Shown piece by piece: positions 55,183-64,000 of a stretch of 64,000 bases of DNA. Positions within the stretch are counted from its first letter, which is position 1; every line of letters starts with the position of its first letter. The position numbers and the translations under genes were made by a program. Origin of the DNA: Streptomyces sp. NRRL S-31 (lineage in GTDB: Bacteria; Actinomycetota; Actinomycetes; Streptomycetales; Streptomycetaceae); contig NZ_JOCB01000009.1 of the NCBI RefSeq assembly GCF_000718775.1, forward strand, positions 62,001 to 126,000, written 5' to 3'. The notes under the pieces are model-generated. The model was not told the origin of the DNA and did no database searches. It saw only the letters and a program-made list of their open reading frames with translations.

Positions 55183-56676
55183 GTGCTGAAGAGGATGTTC
55201 GCGGCTCCGGACCCGGGCCGGGCGCGGTTGCGCTTCGCCGCGCGGGCCGTCCTCGGCATCGGTCTGGCGGTCGTGGTCTGCGGACTCGCCGGGCATTCCC
55301 TCGTCGGTGCGGTCACCGGCGGTCTCGCCGCGCTGCTCGCCCTGTTCACCGTCACGGACCCGACCGTGCGCGGCCAGGCGGTCACCACCGCCCTGCTCCC
55401 CGCCGTGGGCCTCCCGGTGCTGGCCGCCGCCGCCGAACTGCACGACGTCCCCGTCGCCCGGGACCTCGCCTTCCTGGCCGTCGTGGGCGCCGGCGTCTAC
55501 GCCCGCCGGTGGGGTCCGCGCGGGCACAGCCTCGGCGTGTTCGCGTTCATGACCTTCTTCGTGGCCCAGTTCCTGCACGCCACCCCGGCCCAGCTGCCCG
55601 AGCTGGACGCCGCCGTCCTGCTCTCCGTGCTCACCGCGGCCCTGGTGCGGTTCGGCGTCTGGTGCTACGAACGCCGGCTGCCCCCGGCCGCCGTACCGGC
55701 CCCGTCGCTCGGCACCGGGCTGGCCCGGGTGACCACGCGGCAGGCCGTGCAGGCGACCGCGGGCGCCGCCTTCGCGCTGGTCGCGGGACAGCTGGTGTCC
55801 GGACAGCGCTGGTACTGGGCCGTCGGCGCCACCTGGTGGATCTTCGTCAACACCGCCTCGCGCGGCGAGACCCTGGTCCGCGGCTTCCGCCGGGTGCTCG
55901 GCACGGTGATCGGCGTCTGCCTGGGCTTCCTCGTCGCCGTACCGGTGGACGGCGCGCCCGTCCCGACGGCCGTCCTCGTCGCGGTCGCCGTCTTCGGCAT
56001 CTTCTACACGGCCGCCGTCTCCTACACCTGGATGATGCTCTGGGTGACGGTGCTCGCCGAGTCCCTGTACGGCCTCCTCGGCGTCCTCAGCCCCGGACTG
56101 CTCGCGCTGCGGCTCGTCGAGACCGGTGTCGGCGCGCTCGGTGCCGCGCTCGCCGTCGCGGTGGTACTGCCGGTCACCACGCACGCCACCACCGACGCGT
56201 GGATCCAGCGGGCCCTGCGCTGCGTGCACGCCTGCACCGCCGAGGCGGCCGCCCGCCTCGCCGGCTCCGCGACGGCCGACCCGGCGCCGCGCGTCGCCGA
56301 GCTGGAGCAGCTGCTCGGCCGGGTACGGCTCTCGGTGGCCCCGCTGGTGCACCCGCTGCACCCCGTGCCGGCGCGCAAGGCGCGGGCCCGCCGGGTCCTG
56401 GCGCTGCTCGACGACTGCGCCCGGGAGGTCCGGGGCCTGGTCGCGGTCGCCGCCGACCCCGAGGCCTCGCACGACGCCCGGCTCGCCGCCGCGTGCTGGC
56501 GCGTGGAGGCCGCCGTCGAGGCCCTGACCGCCGGTCGTGCCGACCCCGTCCACCGTCCCGCCGAACCGCCCGCCGAACCCGCCCTGGCCCACCTCCACGG
56601 CCTGGAGCGTGCCCTCGCCGACCTCGCGGAACCGCTGCGGACACCGTCCTCCGGCTCCCGACTGGTCGGGGCCTGA
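55183..56676 (+). CDS. FUSC-family membrane transporter
   Basis: This ~497-residue protein has two sets of membrane helices, at ~20-140 (AVLGIGLAVVVCGLAGHSL, AALLALFTVTDPTVRGQ) and ~185-335 (AGAAFALVAGQLVSGQRWYW, TWMMLWVTVLAESLYGLLG). The second set carries the W-A-x-x-x-x-W pattern of FUSC/aromatic acid exporters, and the ends are helical and soluble. GTG 55183 has GGGGAGGG at the right distance; GTG 55177 is too close. Substrate unknown. Confidence 0.8.
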   Translation: MLKRMFAAPDPGRARLRFAARAVLGIGLAVVVCGLAGHSLVGAVTGGLAALLALFTVTDPTVRGQAVTTALLPAVGLPVLAAAAELHDVPVARDLAFLAVVGAGVYARRWGPRGHSLGVFAFMTFFVAQFLHATPAQLPELDAAVLLSVLTAALVRFGVWCYERRLPPAAVPAPSLGTGLARVTTRQAVQATAGAAFALVAGQLVSGQRWYWAVGATWWIFVNTASRGETLVRGFRRVLGTVIGVCLGFLVAVPVDGAPVPTAVLVAVAVFGIFYTAAVSYTWMMLWVTVLAESLYGLLGVLSPGLLALRLVETGVGALGAALAVAVVLPVTTHATTDAWIQRALRCVHACTAEAAARLAGSATADPAPRVAELEQLLGRVRLSVAPLVHPLHPVPARKARARRVLALLDDCAREVRGLVAVAADPEASHDARLAAACWRVEAAVEALTAGRADPVHRPAEPPAEPALAHLHGLERALADLAEPLRTPSSGSRLVGA

Positions 56677-56870
56677 GCCGGGGAGGAACGCCCCCCGGTG
56701 CCGCCCCTGGGCGGACACACCGTCCCCCCGGGGACAGCTTCGGCCCCCGGCGCGGCGAAGAACCGCCCTGACGCCCCGCTTCCATGGTCTAGACCGCCGC
56801 TGATCGGCTGCTACCGTCGACCCCTGACCGGCGCGACCGGCTCGACCGGCTCGATCGAGAGGGGACAGCG

Positions 56871-57908
56871 GTGACACGGGACGGCAGGGCGGACAGGCGC
56901 CGGGCGTTCATCGGATCGTTCACGGCGGCGGGCGGCCCAGGAGTGGTGACCGCGGAGATCGCGCCGGACGGCGGGGCCCTCACCCTCGTCTCCGCCGTCA
57001 ACGACGTACCGGACCCCTCCTACCTGGCCCTCTCGCCGGACGGACACACGCTCTACGCCGTCAGCGAGACGGCCGAGGGAGCCGTCGCCGCCTACCGCCT
57101 CAACGGCGGCCGGCCCGAACCCGCCGGCGCCCCGGTGCCGGTCGACGGCAGCGGCCCCACCCACCTCAGCCTGTACGCCGGGCACGTGCTGACCGCCAAC
57201 TACGGCTGCGGCAGCGTCACCGCCGTACCCCTGCGCCCGGACGGCACGCTCGCCGGCGCGCCCTCCGGACGGCTCCAGCACACCGGCTCCGGCCCGCACG
57301 ACCGGCGGCAGCGCGGCCCCCACGCCCACCAGGTGCAGCCCGACCCGAGCGGCCGGTGGGCGGTCAGCGTCGACCTCGGGACGGACTCGGTGCGGGTGTG
57401 CACCCTGGCGGACGGCGGCCTCGCCGTGCACCGCGAGTTCGCCCTGCGCCCCGGCTCCGGCCCGCGCCACCTGGCCTTCCACCCGGACGGCGAGCACGCC
57501 TACGTGGTCAACGAGCTGACCCCCACGGTGACGGTGTGCCGCTGGGACGCCGCGAGCGGCTCGCTGAAGCCGCTGTCCGAGGTCCCCGTGCTGCGGGACG
57601 CACCGGCCGGCGACGCCTACCCCTCGGGGATCGTCGTCTCGCCCGACGGCCGCTTCGTGTGGACCGCGACCCGCGGCGAGGACGTCGTGTCGGTCCTCGC
57701 CGTCGAGGCGGACGGGCTCCGGCTGACCGGCACGGTCCCCTGCGGCGGGCGCTGGCCGCGCGCCCTCGCCCAGCTCGACGGCTACCTCTACGCGGCCAAC
57801 GAGCGCTCCGGGGACGTCTCCTGGTTCGCCGTGGACGAGGCCACGGGCATTCCGCGCTACGACGGCTCCGCGCGAGTCACCGCCGCCTCCTGCGTCGTCT
57901 TCGGCTGA
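56871..57908 (+). CDS. Lactonase (6-phosphogluconolactonase-like beta-propeller)
   Basis: This 345-residue protein has repeated blades of the PF10282 lactonase: DPSYLALSPDGHTLYAVSET, GPTHLSLYAGHVLTANYGCG, GPRHLAFHPDGEHAYVVNEL and YPSGIVVSPDGRFVWTATRG. The HAHQVQPDPSGRW segment bears the usual His. It may open 6-phosphogluconolactone or another sugar lactone. GTG 56871 follows GAGGGGACA. Confidence 0.88.
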   Translation: MTRDGRADRRRAFIGSFTAAGGPGVVTAEIAPDGGALTLVSAVNDVPDPSYLALSPDGHTLYAVSETAEGAVAAYRLNGGRPEPAGAPVPVDGSGPTHLSLYAGHVLTANYGCGSVTAVPLRPDGTLAGAPSGRLQHTGSGPHDRRQRGPHAHQVQPDPSGRWAVSVDLGTDSVRVCTLADGGLAVHREFALRPGSGPRHLAFHPDGEHAYVVNELTPTVTVCRWDAASGSLKPLSEVPVLRDAPAGDAYPSGIVVSPDGRFVWTATRGEDVVSVLAVEADGLRLTGTVPCGGRWPRALAQLDGYLYAANERSGDVSWFAVDEATGIPRYDGSARVTAASCVVFG

Positions 57909-57965
57909 GCCCGCCCGGAACGGGCGGACCGGGTACCCCGGGGTGAGGCCGACGGGCATGCCGAA

Positions 57966-57994
57966 GGGCCCGCCCCCGGGTCGGGAGCGGGCCC
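57966..57994. terminator. Bidirectional terminator between converging genes
   Basis: GGGCCCGC pairs with GCGGGCCC and the inner CCCGG/GTCGGG can extend the stem. It separates the lactonase (+) from the chelatase-like gene (-). Confidence 0.7.
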
Positions 57995-58042
57995 TGAGCC
58001 GTACGGCTGCCGCGTGCCGGTCGGCCGGCCGGCCGTGACGCG

Positions 58043-58969
58043 TCAGCGGACCGGGGCGCCCTGCGGCTGCTGCGGGACGATGCCCAGCGCCGTCGTGTAC
58101 TTGGCGAGCGCCAGCTTGCCGATCGCCGGGTACGCCCCCAGCGCCTCGGCCGTGGCACAGCCCACCTCCTCCGCCGCGGCGGCCACCAGCTCCGCGTCGA
58201 TCTCCGGACCGATCAGGTAGGGGGCCAGGGCCAGCTGCTGCGAGCCGGAGGAGCGCAGCTGCTCGGCCACGGCGGAGATCGAACCCTCCTGGTCCAGGGC
58301 CGCCGCCATCACCGGCACGGCCAGCCGCGCGGCGAGCAGCATGCCGGTGATCCCGGCCGCCTGCACGGCCTCCTCGCCGCCCACCGAGGCCAGGATGATG
58401 CCGTCCGCGGCGGTGGCCACGGTGAACAGGCGGGCGCGGTCGGCACGGGCCAGACCCGCCTCGGACAGCCGTACGTGCAGCGCCTCGGCGAGCAGCGGGT
58501 GCGGGCCCAGCGCGTCGGTCAGGTCGGCGGCGACCCGGCTGTCCATCACGGCCTGCCGGATCCGGCGCAGCAGCGCGTTGTCCGGGCCGGCCAGCAGCGG
58601 GACGACGACGGCGACCGGACCGTCGGGCTTCTTGACGCCCTCGATCCCGGCGGCGACGGCCTGCTCGTAGCGGGCGGTGCGCTCCTCGGCGGAGTACGCC
58701 AGCACGGAGCGGAGCGTGGGGAACTCGGAGTCGTCCCCGTCCAGGTACCCGATCCGGGCGTCCAGGCCGGGCAGCTCGGAGCGGGCGATGCTCACGACCT
58801 CCTCGGCGAGGCTGCGCGTGGCGGCGCTGGGCGCGCCGGGCACCGCGAGGACGAGCGCGGGCGCGCCCTCGGGAGCCACCAGCGGCTCCGGGCGGCGGTG
58901 CCGTCCGGGCTGACGGGGTCGCGGCATTCGTACGGGCAGGCCGGACGCGGGTCCAGTGGGGGAGCTCAT
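58043..58969 (-). CDS. Sirohydrochlorin chelatase-like protein (CbiX family)
   Basis: This 308-residue protein has two tandem CbiX-like halves: PALVLAVPGAPSAATRSLAEE and GPVAVVVPLLAGPDNALLRR in the first, TVATAADGIILASVGGEEAV and IAVAPYLIGPEI-like QLALAPYLIGPEIDAEL in the second. In the family, such proteins insert Fe or Co into sirohydrochlorin for siroheme or cobalamin. The usual metal-binding His are not obvious in the first half, so activity is uncertain. ATG 58969 follows GCTCCCCC-rich leader without a strong ribosome site. Confidence 0.72.
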   Translation of the reverse strand: MSSPTGPASGLPVRMPRPRQPGRHRRPEPLVAPEGAPALVLAVPGAPSAATRSLAEEVVSIARSELPGLDARIGYLDGDDSEFPTLRSVLAYSAEERTARYEQAVAAGIEGVKKPDGPVAVVVPLLAGPDNALLRRIRQAVMDSRVAADLTDALGPHPLLAEALHVRLSEAGLARADRARLFTVATAADGIILASVGGEEAVQAAGITGMLLAARLAVPVMAAALDQEGSISAVAEQLRSSGSQQLALAPYLIGPEIDAELVAAAAEEVGCATAEALGAYPAIGKLALAKYTTALGIVPQQPQGAPVR

Positions 58970-59120
58970 GGCGCCGCATGTTACTGGTTTCCCGGGTTCC
59001 TCCGTTCGGGGAGGGTGCAGGTGAGCGGTATCCGTCCCATTTTGTCTGATGAGTTGCGTGCGACGGACACCCCGTTCGGGCACATGCCGGACGCATGACC
59101 CGGTATCAGGGCGGAACCGC

Positions 59121-60107
59121 TCATACGGGAGTCGCGCTCACCGCGTCGCGGACCACGCACAGCATCGCCGGTTCGGTCGGCAGGGTGAGCCGGTCCGTCG
59201 CCAGGTCCGCCGCGATCCGCACCGAGCCGAGCAGCGGGTCCCCCTCGGCCGGGACCTGCCGGGCGTGCGGCAGTCTGCGCGCCAGCTCTTCGCGCAGGGG
59301 TGTGAGGAGCGGATCGCCCATCTTGAACAGGCCGCCCGTGAGCGCCACTTCGGGTGCGCCGTCCACCGGGCACACGGCGGTGACCGAGTCCGCCATGTGC
59401 CGGGCGGCCGAGCGCAGGATGTCCGCCGCGACCGGGTCGTGCGCGGCACACGCGGCCACCGGGGGCGCGAAGGAGGCGAGTACGGCGGCCCGGTCGGTCC
59501 GCGGGTACAGCAGGCCGGGCAGGTCGCGCACCGGGCCGAACAACTCCTCGGCGGCTGCCAGCAGCGGTGCCGAACCGCCGTCCCGGCCGTCGTGGGCGCG
59601 CAGCGCGGCCTCCAGCCCGGCCCGCCCGATCCAGGCGCCGCTGCCGCTGTCGCCCAGCAGGTGCCCCCAGCCGTCGGCCCGCCGCCAGCCCGTCAGGTCC
59701 GTACCGATCGCGATCAGTCCGGTGCCCGCCGCCAGGACGGCGCCCGGACGCGGCCCGAGGGCGCCGGCGTAGGCGGTGACGGCGTCCGCGGCGAGCGCCA
59801 CGGTGCCGACGCCCAGTTCCCGGGCGAGCGCGCCGGGCAGTTCGGCCCGCAGGGCGTCGCCCAGGGTGGCGAACCCCGCGGCCCCGACCACCGCCGTGCC
59901 CAGCCCCTCCAGCCCCGCCTCGGCCACCAAGGCGGCGGCCACCGGGGCGAGTTGTGCCATCAGATGGGCGGGGTCGATGCCCCGCGCGCCGGTGCGGACC
60001 GGCTCCCGGGTCTTCCGCTGGGCCGCGGGCTCCCGCCCCGGCACACCGACGGCGACCCGCAGGCCGGAACCGCCGGAGTCCACGGCGAGATACCCGGTGG
60101 CGGTCAC
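59121..60107 (-). CDS. BadF/BadG-type ATPase, N-acetylglucosamine kinase-like
   Basis: This 328-residue protein has the sugar-kinase/ASKHA pattern: [15 protein letters not shown] at the start (phosphate 1 with Asp), [20 protein letters not shown] (phosphate 2) and [12 protein letters not shown] (adenosine). It probably phosphorylates N-acetylglucosamine or a related amino sugar. GTG 60107 overlaps the stop of the uracil-DNA glycosylase gene (GTGA), showing translational coupling. Confidence 0.82.
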   Translation of the reverse strand: MTATGYLAVDSGGSGLRVAVGVPGREPAAQRKTREPVRTGARGIDPAHLMAQLAPVAAALVAEAGLEGLGTAVVGAAGFATLGDALRAELPGALARELGVGTVALAADAVTAYAGALGPRPGAVLAAGTGLIAIGTDLTGWRRADGWGHLLGDSGSGAWIGRAGLEAALRAHDGRDGGSAPLLAAAEELFGPVRDLPGLLYPRTDRAAVLASFAPPVAACAAHDPVAADILRSAARHMADSVTAVCPVDGAPEVALTGGLFKMGDPLLTPLREELARRLPHARQVPAEGDPLLGSVRIAADLATDRLTLPTEPAMLCVVRDAVSATPV

Positions 60108-60790
60108 GGCAGGCGCCAGTCCACCGGCTGCCCGCCCTGCTGCATCAGCAGGTCGTTGGCCCGGCTGAAGGGGCGCGAACCGAAGAATCCGCGGTCGGCC
60201 GACATGGGCGAGGGGTGCGCGGACTCCACCGCCGGCAGAGTGCCCAGCAGCGGGCGGAGGTTGCGGGCGTCACGGCCCCACAGGATGGACACCAGCGGCT
60301 TGCCGCGTGCCGCCAGGGCCCGGATCGCCTGCTCGGTGACCTCCTCCCAGCCCTTGCCTCGGTGTGCCGCCGGGCTGCGCGGTGCGGTGGTCAGGGCCCT
60401 GTTGAGCAGCAGTACGCCCTGCTGCGTCCACGGTGTGAGGTCTCCGGTGGACGGCTGGGGCAACCCCAGGTCGCTGTCGAGCTCGCGGAAGATGTTGATC
60501 AGGCTGGGCGGCAGCGGGCGTACCTCCGGCGCTACGGAGAACGACAGCCCCACCGCGTGTCCCGGGGTGGGGTACGGGTCCTGACCGACGATCAGGACGC
60601 GTACCTCGTCGAAGGGTTGCTGGAAGGCCCGCAGGACGTTCGGTCCGGCCGGGAGGTAGGTGCGTCCCGCGGCGATCTCCGCGCGCAGGAAGTCGCCCAT
60701 CTCCGCGATCCGCCCGGCGACGGGTTCCAGGGCCTTCGCCCAGCCCGGTTCGACGATTTCATGCAAAGGTCGTGGTGCCACGGGCGTCAC
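60104..60790 (-). CDS. ung: Uracil-DNA glycosylase (family 1)
   Basis: This 228-residue repair enzyme has the catalytic [17 protein letters not shown] motif with the Asp that activates water, and the DNA-binding [17 protein letters not shown] motif. It removes uracil from DNA. I chose GTG 60790, as the family starts just before [13 protein letters not shown]; the longer frame to 60910 is Arg-rich and unlikely. Upstream are two 27-base tandem repeats (60914-60967). Confidence 0.92.
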   Translation of the reverse strand: MTPVAPRPLHEIVEPGWAKALEPVAGRIAEMGDFLRAEIAAGRTYLPAGPNVLRAFQQPFDEVRVLIVGQDPYPTPGHAVGLSFSVAPEVRPLPPSLINIFRELDSDLGLPQPSTGDLTPWTQQGVLLLNRALTTAPRSPAAHRGKGWEEVTEQAIRALAARGKPLVSILWGRDARNLRPLLGTLPAVESAHPSPMSADRGFFGSRPFSRANDLLMQQGGQPVDWRLP

Positions 60791-60913
60791 CCTACTGCCG
60801 CGGACCCGTCGGCGATCAACCGGCGGCCGGAGCGCCCGTGATCGCAGGCGGTCAGCGCGGCCCTCGACAGCCGCCGTGTCCCACGGCCCCGGCTGGTCGT
60901 CGCGGTCCACGGC

Positions 60914-60967
60914 CGTCGTCGGCCCGCTCCGTCCCGGGGGCGTCGTCGGCCCGCTCCGTCCCGGCGG
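60914..60967. repeat. Tandem repeat, 27 bases x 2
   Basis: Two adjacent units begin CGTCGTCGGCCCGCTCCGTC and differ by a single base. They lie between the BNR-repeat gene and the glycosylase gene. Confidence 0.8.
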
Positions 60968-61006
60968 ATCCGGCCGGCCTCCTCTCGTCCGGCCCGCGCG
61001 GAAGGG

Positions 61007-62095
61007 TCAGCCGACCACCGCCGCCCGTACGCACAGCACGTCCGGCAGGTGCGCGGCCAGCAGCCGCCAGCTGTCGCCGTCGTCGGCCGAGGCGAACACC
61101 TCGCCGTTGCGGTTGCCGAAGTACACCCCGGCGGGGTCGTGGTCGTCCGTGCACAGGGCGTCCCGCAGGACCGTGCCGTAGTGGTCCTCGGCCGGCAGCC
61201 CCGCGGTGAGCGGTTGCCACGTCCGTCCCGCGTCGGCGGTGCGGAAGACCCGGCAGCGCCGGCCGACGGGCACCCGGTCGGTGTCGGCGTTGATCGGGAA
61301 GACGTACGCCGTGTCGCCCCGGTGCGGATGGGCGGCCACCGCGAAGCCGAACGTGGACGGCAGGTCCGCGCCGATGTCGGACCACCGGCCGCCCGCGTCG
61401 TCACTGCGGTAGACCCCCCAGTGGTTCTGGAGGTACAGCCGGTCCGGGTCGCGCGCGTCTCTGGCGATCTTGTGCACGCACTGGCCGAACTCCGGGTCCG
61501 GATCGGGCAGGAACACCGCCGAGACACCGGAGTTGGACGGCGACCAGCTCGCACCGCCGTCCGTCGTGCGGTACACCCCCGCCGCGGAGACGGCCACCGT
61601 CACGGCCCGCGGATCGCGCGCGTCGGTGAGCACCGTGTGCAGGCCCTCGCCGCCCAGGCCGGGCACCCAGCGGGAGCGGGTCGGGTGCTCCCACAGCGGC
61701 CGGACCAGCGCGAAGCTCTCGCCGCGGTCCGCCGAGCGGTACAGCGCGGCCGGCTCCGTGCCCGCGTACACCACGTCCGGTTCGGCGGCGGACGGGTGCA
61801 GCTGCCAGACGCGCTCCAGGGAGGCGCCGGTGTCCTTCGGGAACCGCACGGCCGGCCGGGCCGGTTCGGTCCAGGTGCGGCCGAGGTCGTCGGAGTGGAA
61901 CACCGACGGACCCCAGTGCGCGCTGTCGCCGCCCGCCAGCAGCCGGGGCCGGGACGTCCGGGTGTCGATCGCGACCGAGTGGACGGCTTGCGCGTTGAAA
62001 TACGGACTCGCGTCGAACTCCCAGGGGCCGCCGCCCCGCCGCCGCCCGATGAACAGGCCCTTCCTGGTGCCCACCGCGAGCAGTACCTCGGCCAT
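61007..62095 (-). CDS. BNR/sialidase-like beta-propeller protein
   Basis: This 362-residue protein has repeated Asp-box-like motifs: SDDLGRTWTEP, SADRGESFALV, TTDGGASWSPS, SDDAGGRWSDI, TADAGRTWQPL and SADDGDSWRLL. They are spaced as in a seven-bladed propeller. No signal peptide is present, so it may be cytoplasmic. True sialidase activity is unlikely without the Arg triad, which I cannot see. ATG 62095 has GGAGGTGATC upstream. Confidence 0.82.
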   Translation of the reverse strand: MAEVLLAVGTRKGLFIGRRRGGGPWEFDASPYFNAQAVHSVAIDTRTSRPRLLAGGDSAHWGPSVFHSDDLGRTWTEPARPAVRFPKDTGASLERVWQLHPSAAEPDVVYAGTEPAALYRSADRGESFALVRPLWEHPTRSRWVPGLGGEGLHTVLTDARDPRAVTVAVSAAGVYRTTDGGASWSPSNSGVSAVFLPDPDPEFGQCVHKIARDARDPDRLYLQNHWGVYRSDDAGGRWSDIGADLPSTFGFAVAAHPHRGDTAYVFPINADTDRVPVGRRCRVFRTADAGRTWQPLTAGLPAEDHYGTVLRDALCTDDHDPAGVYFGNRNGEVFASADDGDSWRLLAAHLPDVLCVRAAVVG

Positions 62096-62374
62096 GCCGA
62101 TCACCTCCGGGACGCCTTTGTCCGGGTAGTCGTCAGATACCGGCCAGTCTGCACCCCGCCACTGACACTCCGCCCTGAAGCGGGCGTCCGCGCAGGTCAC
62201 GGCCTGTGTCGCCGGATGGTGGCCGAGAACGGCCGGTTCCGTTGCGGCATGCGCCTGCGGCCGGGGGGTGTCTCGTGCGACCGTCGGGGTGACGGCTCGT
62301 CGTGAGCAACGGAGCGGGTTCCCACGTACGGGAGGGCGTTCCGGCCGGTCGGTGCGCTCGTGAGGAGGATGCCC

Positions 62375-62962
62375 TTGAAGGCGTTCCGTGGTCCGAGGGT
62401 GTGGCTGTGGCGCTGGCGGCGCAACCCGCTCAAACGCCGGGCCGACGTGGTGGAAGCCTGGGTGGTGCTCGGCGCCTGTCTGCTGACGGTCCTGGCCGGA
62501 GTGCTATCGGGTCTCGTGGCGGCCGGCTCGGTGGAGCACCGACTCGCCCGGGAGCGGAACAGCCGGTGGCCCGCCGTGGCCAGGGTCGTCGCGCGGGTTC
62601 CGGGGGCGTTCCCCGAGCGGGGCGGCCACGCCTCCGCCGGTGAACGGGTCTGGGCGAAGGTGCGCTGGACCGCGGCCGACGGCTCCGTCCGCACCGGCCG
62701 GGTCCGGGTGGGGCCCGGCAGCGAGCCCGGTACGCGGGTCACCGTCTGGACCGACGCACGGGGCCGGCTCGCCGGCCGCCCCACCGCCGCCTCCGAGGCC
62801 GCCTTCCGGGCGACGCTGACCGGCGTCCTGATCGGCGTGGGCGCCGCGGCCGTCCCCTTCGTCGGCGGCCTGGCGGCGCGGAGCCGGCTGGAGCGCGGGC
62901 GCATGGAGGCATGGGACACGGAATGGGCCCGCCTGGGCCCGCAGTGGGGACGCATGGTCTGA
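62375..62962 (+). CDS. Membrane protein, Rv1733c-like
   Basis: This ~195-residue protein has two membrane helices (VVLGACLLTVLAGVLSGLVA and ATLTGVLIGVGAAAVPFVGG) around an extracellular beta-rich domain of ~90 residues. The layout and start WRRNPLKRRADVVEAWV match the Rv1733c-like family of actinobacteria. TTG 62375 has GAGGAGG at ideal distance; ATG 62369 directly abuts the site. Function unknown. Confidence 0.72.
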   Translation: MKAFRGPRVWLWRWRRNPLKRRADVVEAWVVLGACLLTVLAGVLSGLVAAGSVEHRLARERNSRWPAVARVVARVPGAFPERGGHASAGERVWAKVRWTAADGSVRTGRVRVGPGSEPGTRVTVWTDARGRLAGRPTAASEAAFRATLTGVLIGVGAAAVPFVGGLAARSRLERGRMEAWDTEWARLGPQWGRMV

Positions 62963-63354
62963 CCCCGCCTGGACTCACTCACCGGCTGCCCCGACAACGC
63001 GGCCTGCGGCGCCGGGAGCGGCCCTATGGCCCCGGCAGCGCGACTCGCCGCGCTCGCGGGGTGGCGTGCGGCCCTGGCAGCGCGGTCCGTCGCCCTGCCG
63101 ACGTTGCCTGCGGCCCCGGCGGCCAGGCTCGCCGAGTTGGGGGCGCGGCGTACTGCCTTGGCGGTGCGGCCCACCGTTCTGGCGGCACAGCCTGGGGTTT
63201 CGGCGGCACGGTTTCCGGCCTTGGCGGTGCGGCTCGCGACGCCGGCTGCACCCGCCTTCGCGGGAACGCCCGTCGCAGGTGCCGGGAGCAGACCAGCTCC
63301 TCCCGGCCCCGCCCCCGCTTCCCGCTCCCGTGCCGCCCCTGCTCCCGTCCCCGC
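62963..63354. other. Repetitive GC-rich gap, no gene supported
   Basis: The stretch is built of imperfect CTGGCGGCAC / CTTGGCGGTGC-like units ~30-40 bases apart. Frames on one strand are Ala-rich and on the other Pro/Arg-rich. They are by-products of repeats, without good starts. It may be decayed coding sequence from the HEAT-repeat gene's downstream side. Confidence 0.5.
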
Positions 63355-64000
63355 CTATGTCTCCGCCAGCACCTCCCGGCCGATGCGCAGCAGTTCCTCG
63401 TCGTCGGGGATGTCGCGAGGGGCGTAGGCGTCCCCGTGGGCCGTGTGGCGGCGTGGCCGGGACAGTTCGGCGGCGAGCAGGTCGCGCAGCGGCGCGGCGG
63501 CGGGGCCCAGTGCGGTCAGGCAGCGGGCGATGGGGACGCGGGTGCGCGGGTCCGCCGACCAGGCGGCGCGGAACACGGGCCGGACCAGGGCGGCGTCCCC
63601 CGTGATGCGCCAGAGCGCGCACGCGGCCGGTACGCGTTCCCGCACCGGCCCCGACCGAAGGAGCCGGCGCGGCTCGGGCAGCGCGCGGTGGGCCGCCGGA
63701 CCCAGGGCGCCGAGTCGGCGGACCACGGCGCCGCGGACCGCCGGGTCGGTGTGTGCCAACCCGGCGACCTGGAAGGGGAGCACGGCGTGGGCGTCCCCGT
63801 CGGCCGACCACAGCGCGCCCGCCGCGACGGGCGCGTGCCGGGTGCGCAGCAGGGTCCGCAGGATCGGTGCCGCCTCGGCGGCGGCCCCCAGCCCGGTCAG
63901 CGCCTCGATCACCCGGCCGGCGATCGCGTCCCGCGCTCCCAGGCCGTCGGGGGAGCCCGAGAGCAGCCGCAGCAGCTCGGGGACGGCGCCCTGGTCACCG
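63355..64000 (-). CDS. HEAT-repeat protein, C-terminal part (cut by window end)
   Basis: The frame runs from the right edge to 63355 and holds about 215 residues. Paired helices repeat in the HEAT/PBS-lyase pattern, such as VAGLAHTDPAVRGAVVRRLG, LLRSGPVRERVPAACALWRI and AAWSADPRTRVPIARCLTAL. Such scaffolds bind proteins; no catalytic domain is visible. The start is outside the window. Confidence 0.75.
   Translation of the reverse strand, partial: GDQGAVPELLRLLSGSPDGLGARDAIAGRVIEALTGLGAAAEAAPILRTLLRTRHAPVAAGALWSADGDAHAVLPFQVAGLAHTDPAVRGAVVRRLGALGPAAHRALPEPRRLLRSGPVRERVPAACALWRITGDAALVRPVFRAAWSADPRTRVPIARCLTALGPAAAPLRDLLAAELSRPRRHTAHGDAYAPRDIPDDEELLRIGREVLAET

Noticed and set aside
62963..63354. 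Ala-rich (+) or Pro/Arg-rich (-) proteins
   Set aside because: Both come from imperfect GC-rich repeats, with no ribosome sites and no domain-like sequence.

Overview
The window holds the right-hand part of a temperate siphophage prophage (about 1-35.5 kb) joined to Streptomyces chromosome (about 35.5-64 kb). The host part has very high GC, GTG starts and genes typical of Streptomyces: an Ssu-type sulfonate uptake operon with a cysteine leader peptide, a FUSC transporter, secreted amidase, peptidase and PNGase, and MarR and Lrp regulators. The prophage part has visibly lower GC, is almost entirely on the + strand, and has the dense, overlapping gene packing of a phage.

Prophage late region (1-16.6 kb): C-terminus of the large terminase, portal, MuF-like head protein, scaffold, major capsid protein, head-tail connectors, tail tube, frameshifted tail assembly chaperones (slippery GGGAAAC at 7110), tape measure with a transglycosylase domain, tail-tip and lectin-like proteins, a CHAP endolysin and two small membrane proteins for lysis. 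Early region (16.6-35.4 kb): dNMP kinase, RecB/Cas4-like nuclease, a phiC31 Gp3-like recombination directionality factor, two related HNH proteins, primase-helicase, a C5 cytosine methyltransferase split over two frames, family A DNA polymerase, a sigma-factor-like protein and many small unknown genes, four of them intact ORFs of 46-57 codons. No integrase and no repressor gene lies in the window; they should lie beyond the left edge. The prophage ends near 35.5 kb inside an ABC exporter gene, whose 3' part is cut off (attR).

Two repeated DNA signals run through the prophage. The first is an inverted repeat, CACCTACG-N6-CGTAGGTG, at 14 intergenic or gene-end places across both late and early regions. 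It resembles the conserved inverted repeats bound by the phiC31 repressor and the stoperators of mycobacteriophage L5. Several copies are nested in larger hairpins or terminators, and one covers the -35 box of a normal sigma-70 type promoter. The second is a bipartite element, TTCGACTCACT-N9-GTGCA, at 11 places, mostly 20-30 bases before early genes. It is probably a phage-specific early promoter, and the sigma-like gene at 30621 is itself preceded by a perfect copy.

Host region in order: truncated ABC exporter (-), secreted amidase (-), M1 peptidase (-), PNGase-like protein (+), MarR regulator (-) divergent from an ABC exporter (+), MltG-like protein (+), flavin monooxygenase (-), ssuA/ssuB/ssuC with leader peptide (-), YjbQ-family protein (+), DUF5997 protein (-) divergent from a LysR-type effector-domain protein (+), a 175-bp MITE-like palindrome at the stop codon of an MFS transporter (-), Lrp/AsnC regulator (-), FUSC protein (+), lactonase (+), sirohydrochlorin chelatase-like protein (-), BadF-type kinase and uracil-DNA glycosylase (-), BNR-repeat protein (-), a membrane protein (+) and a partial HEAT-repeat protein (-) running off the right end.
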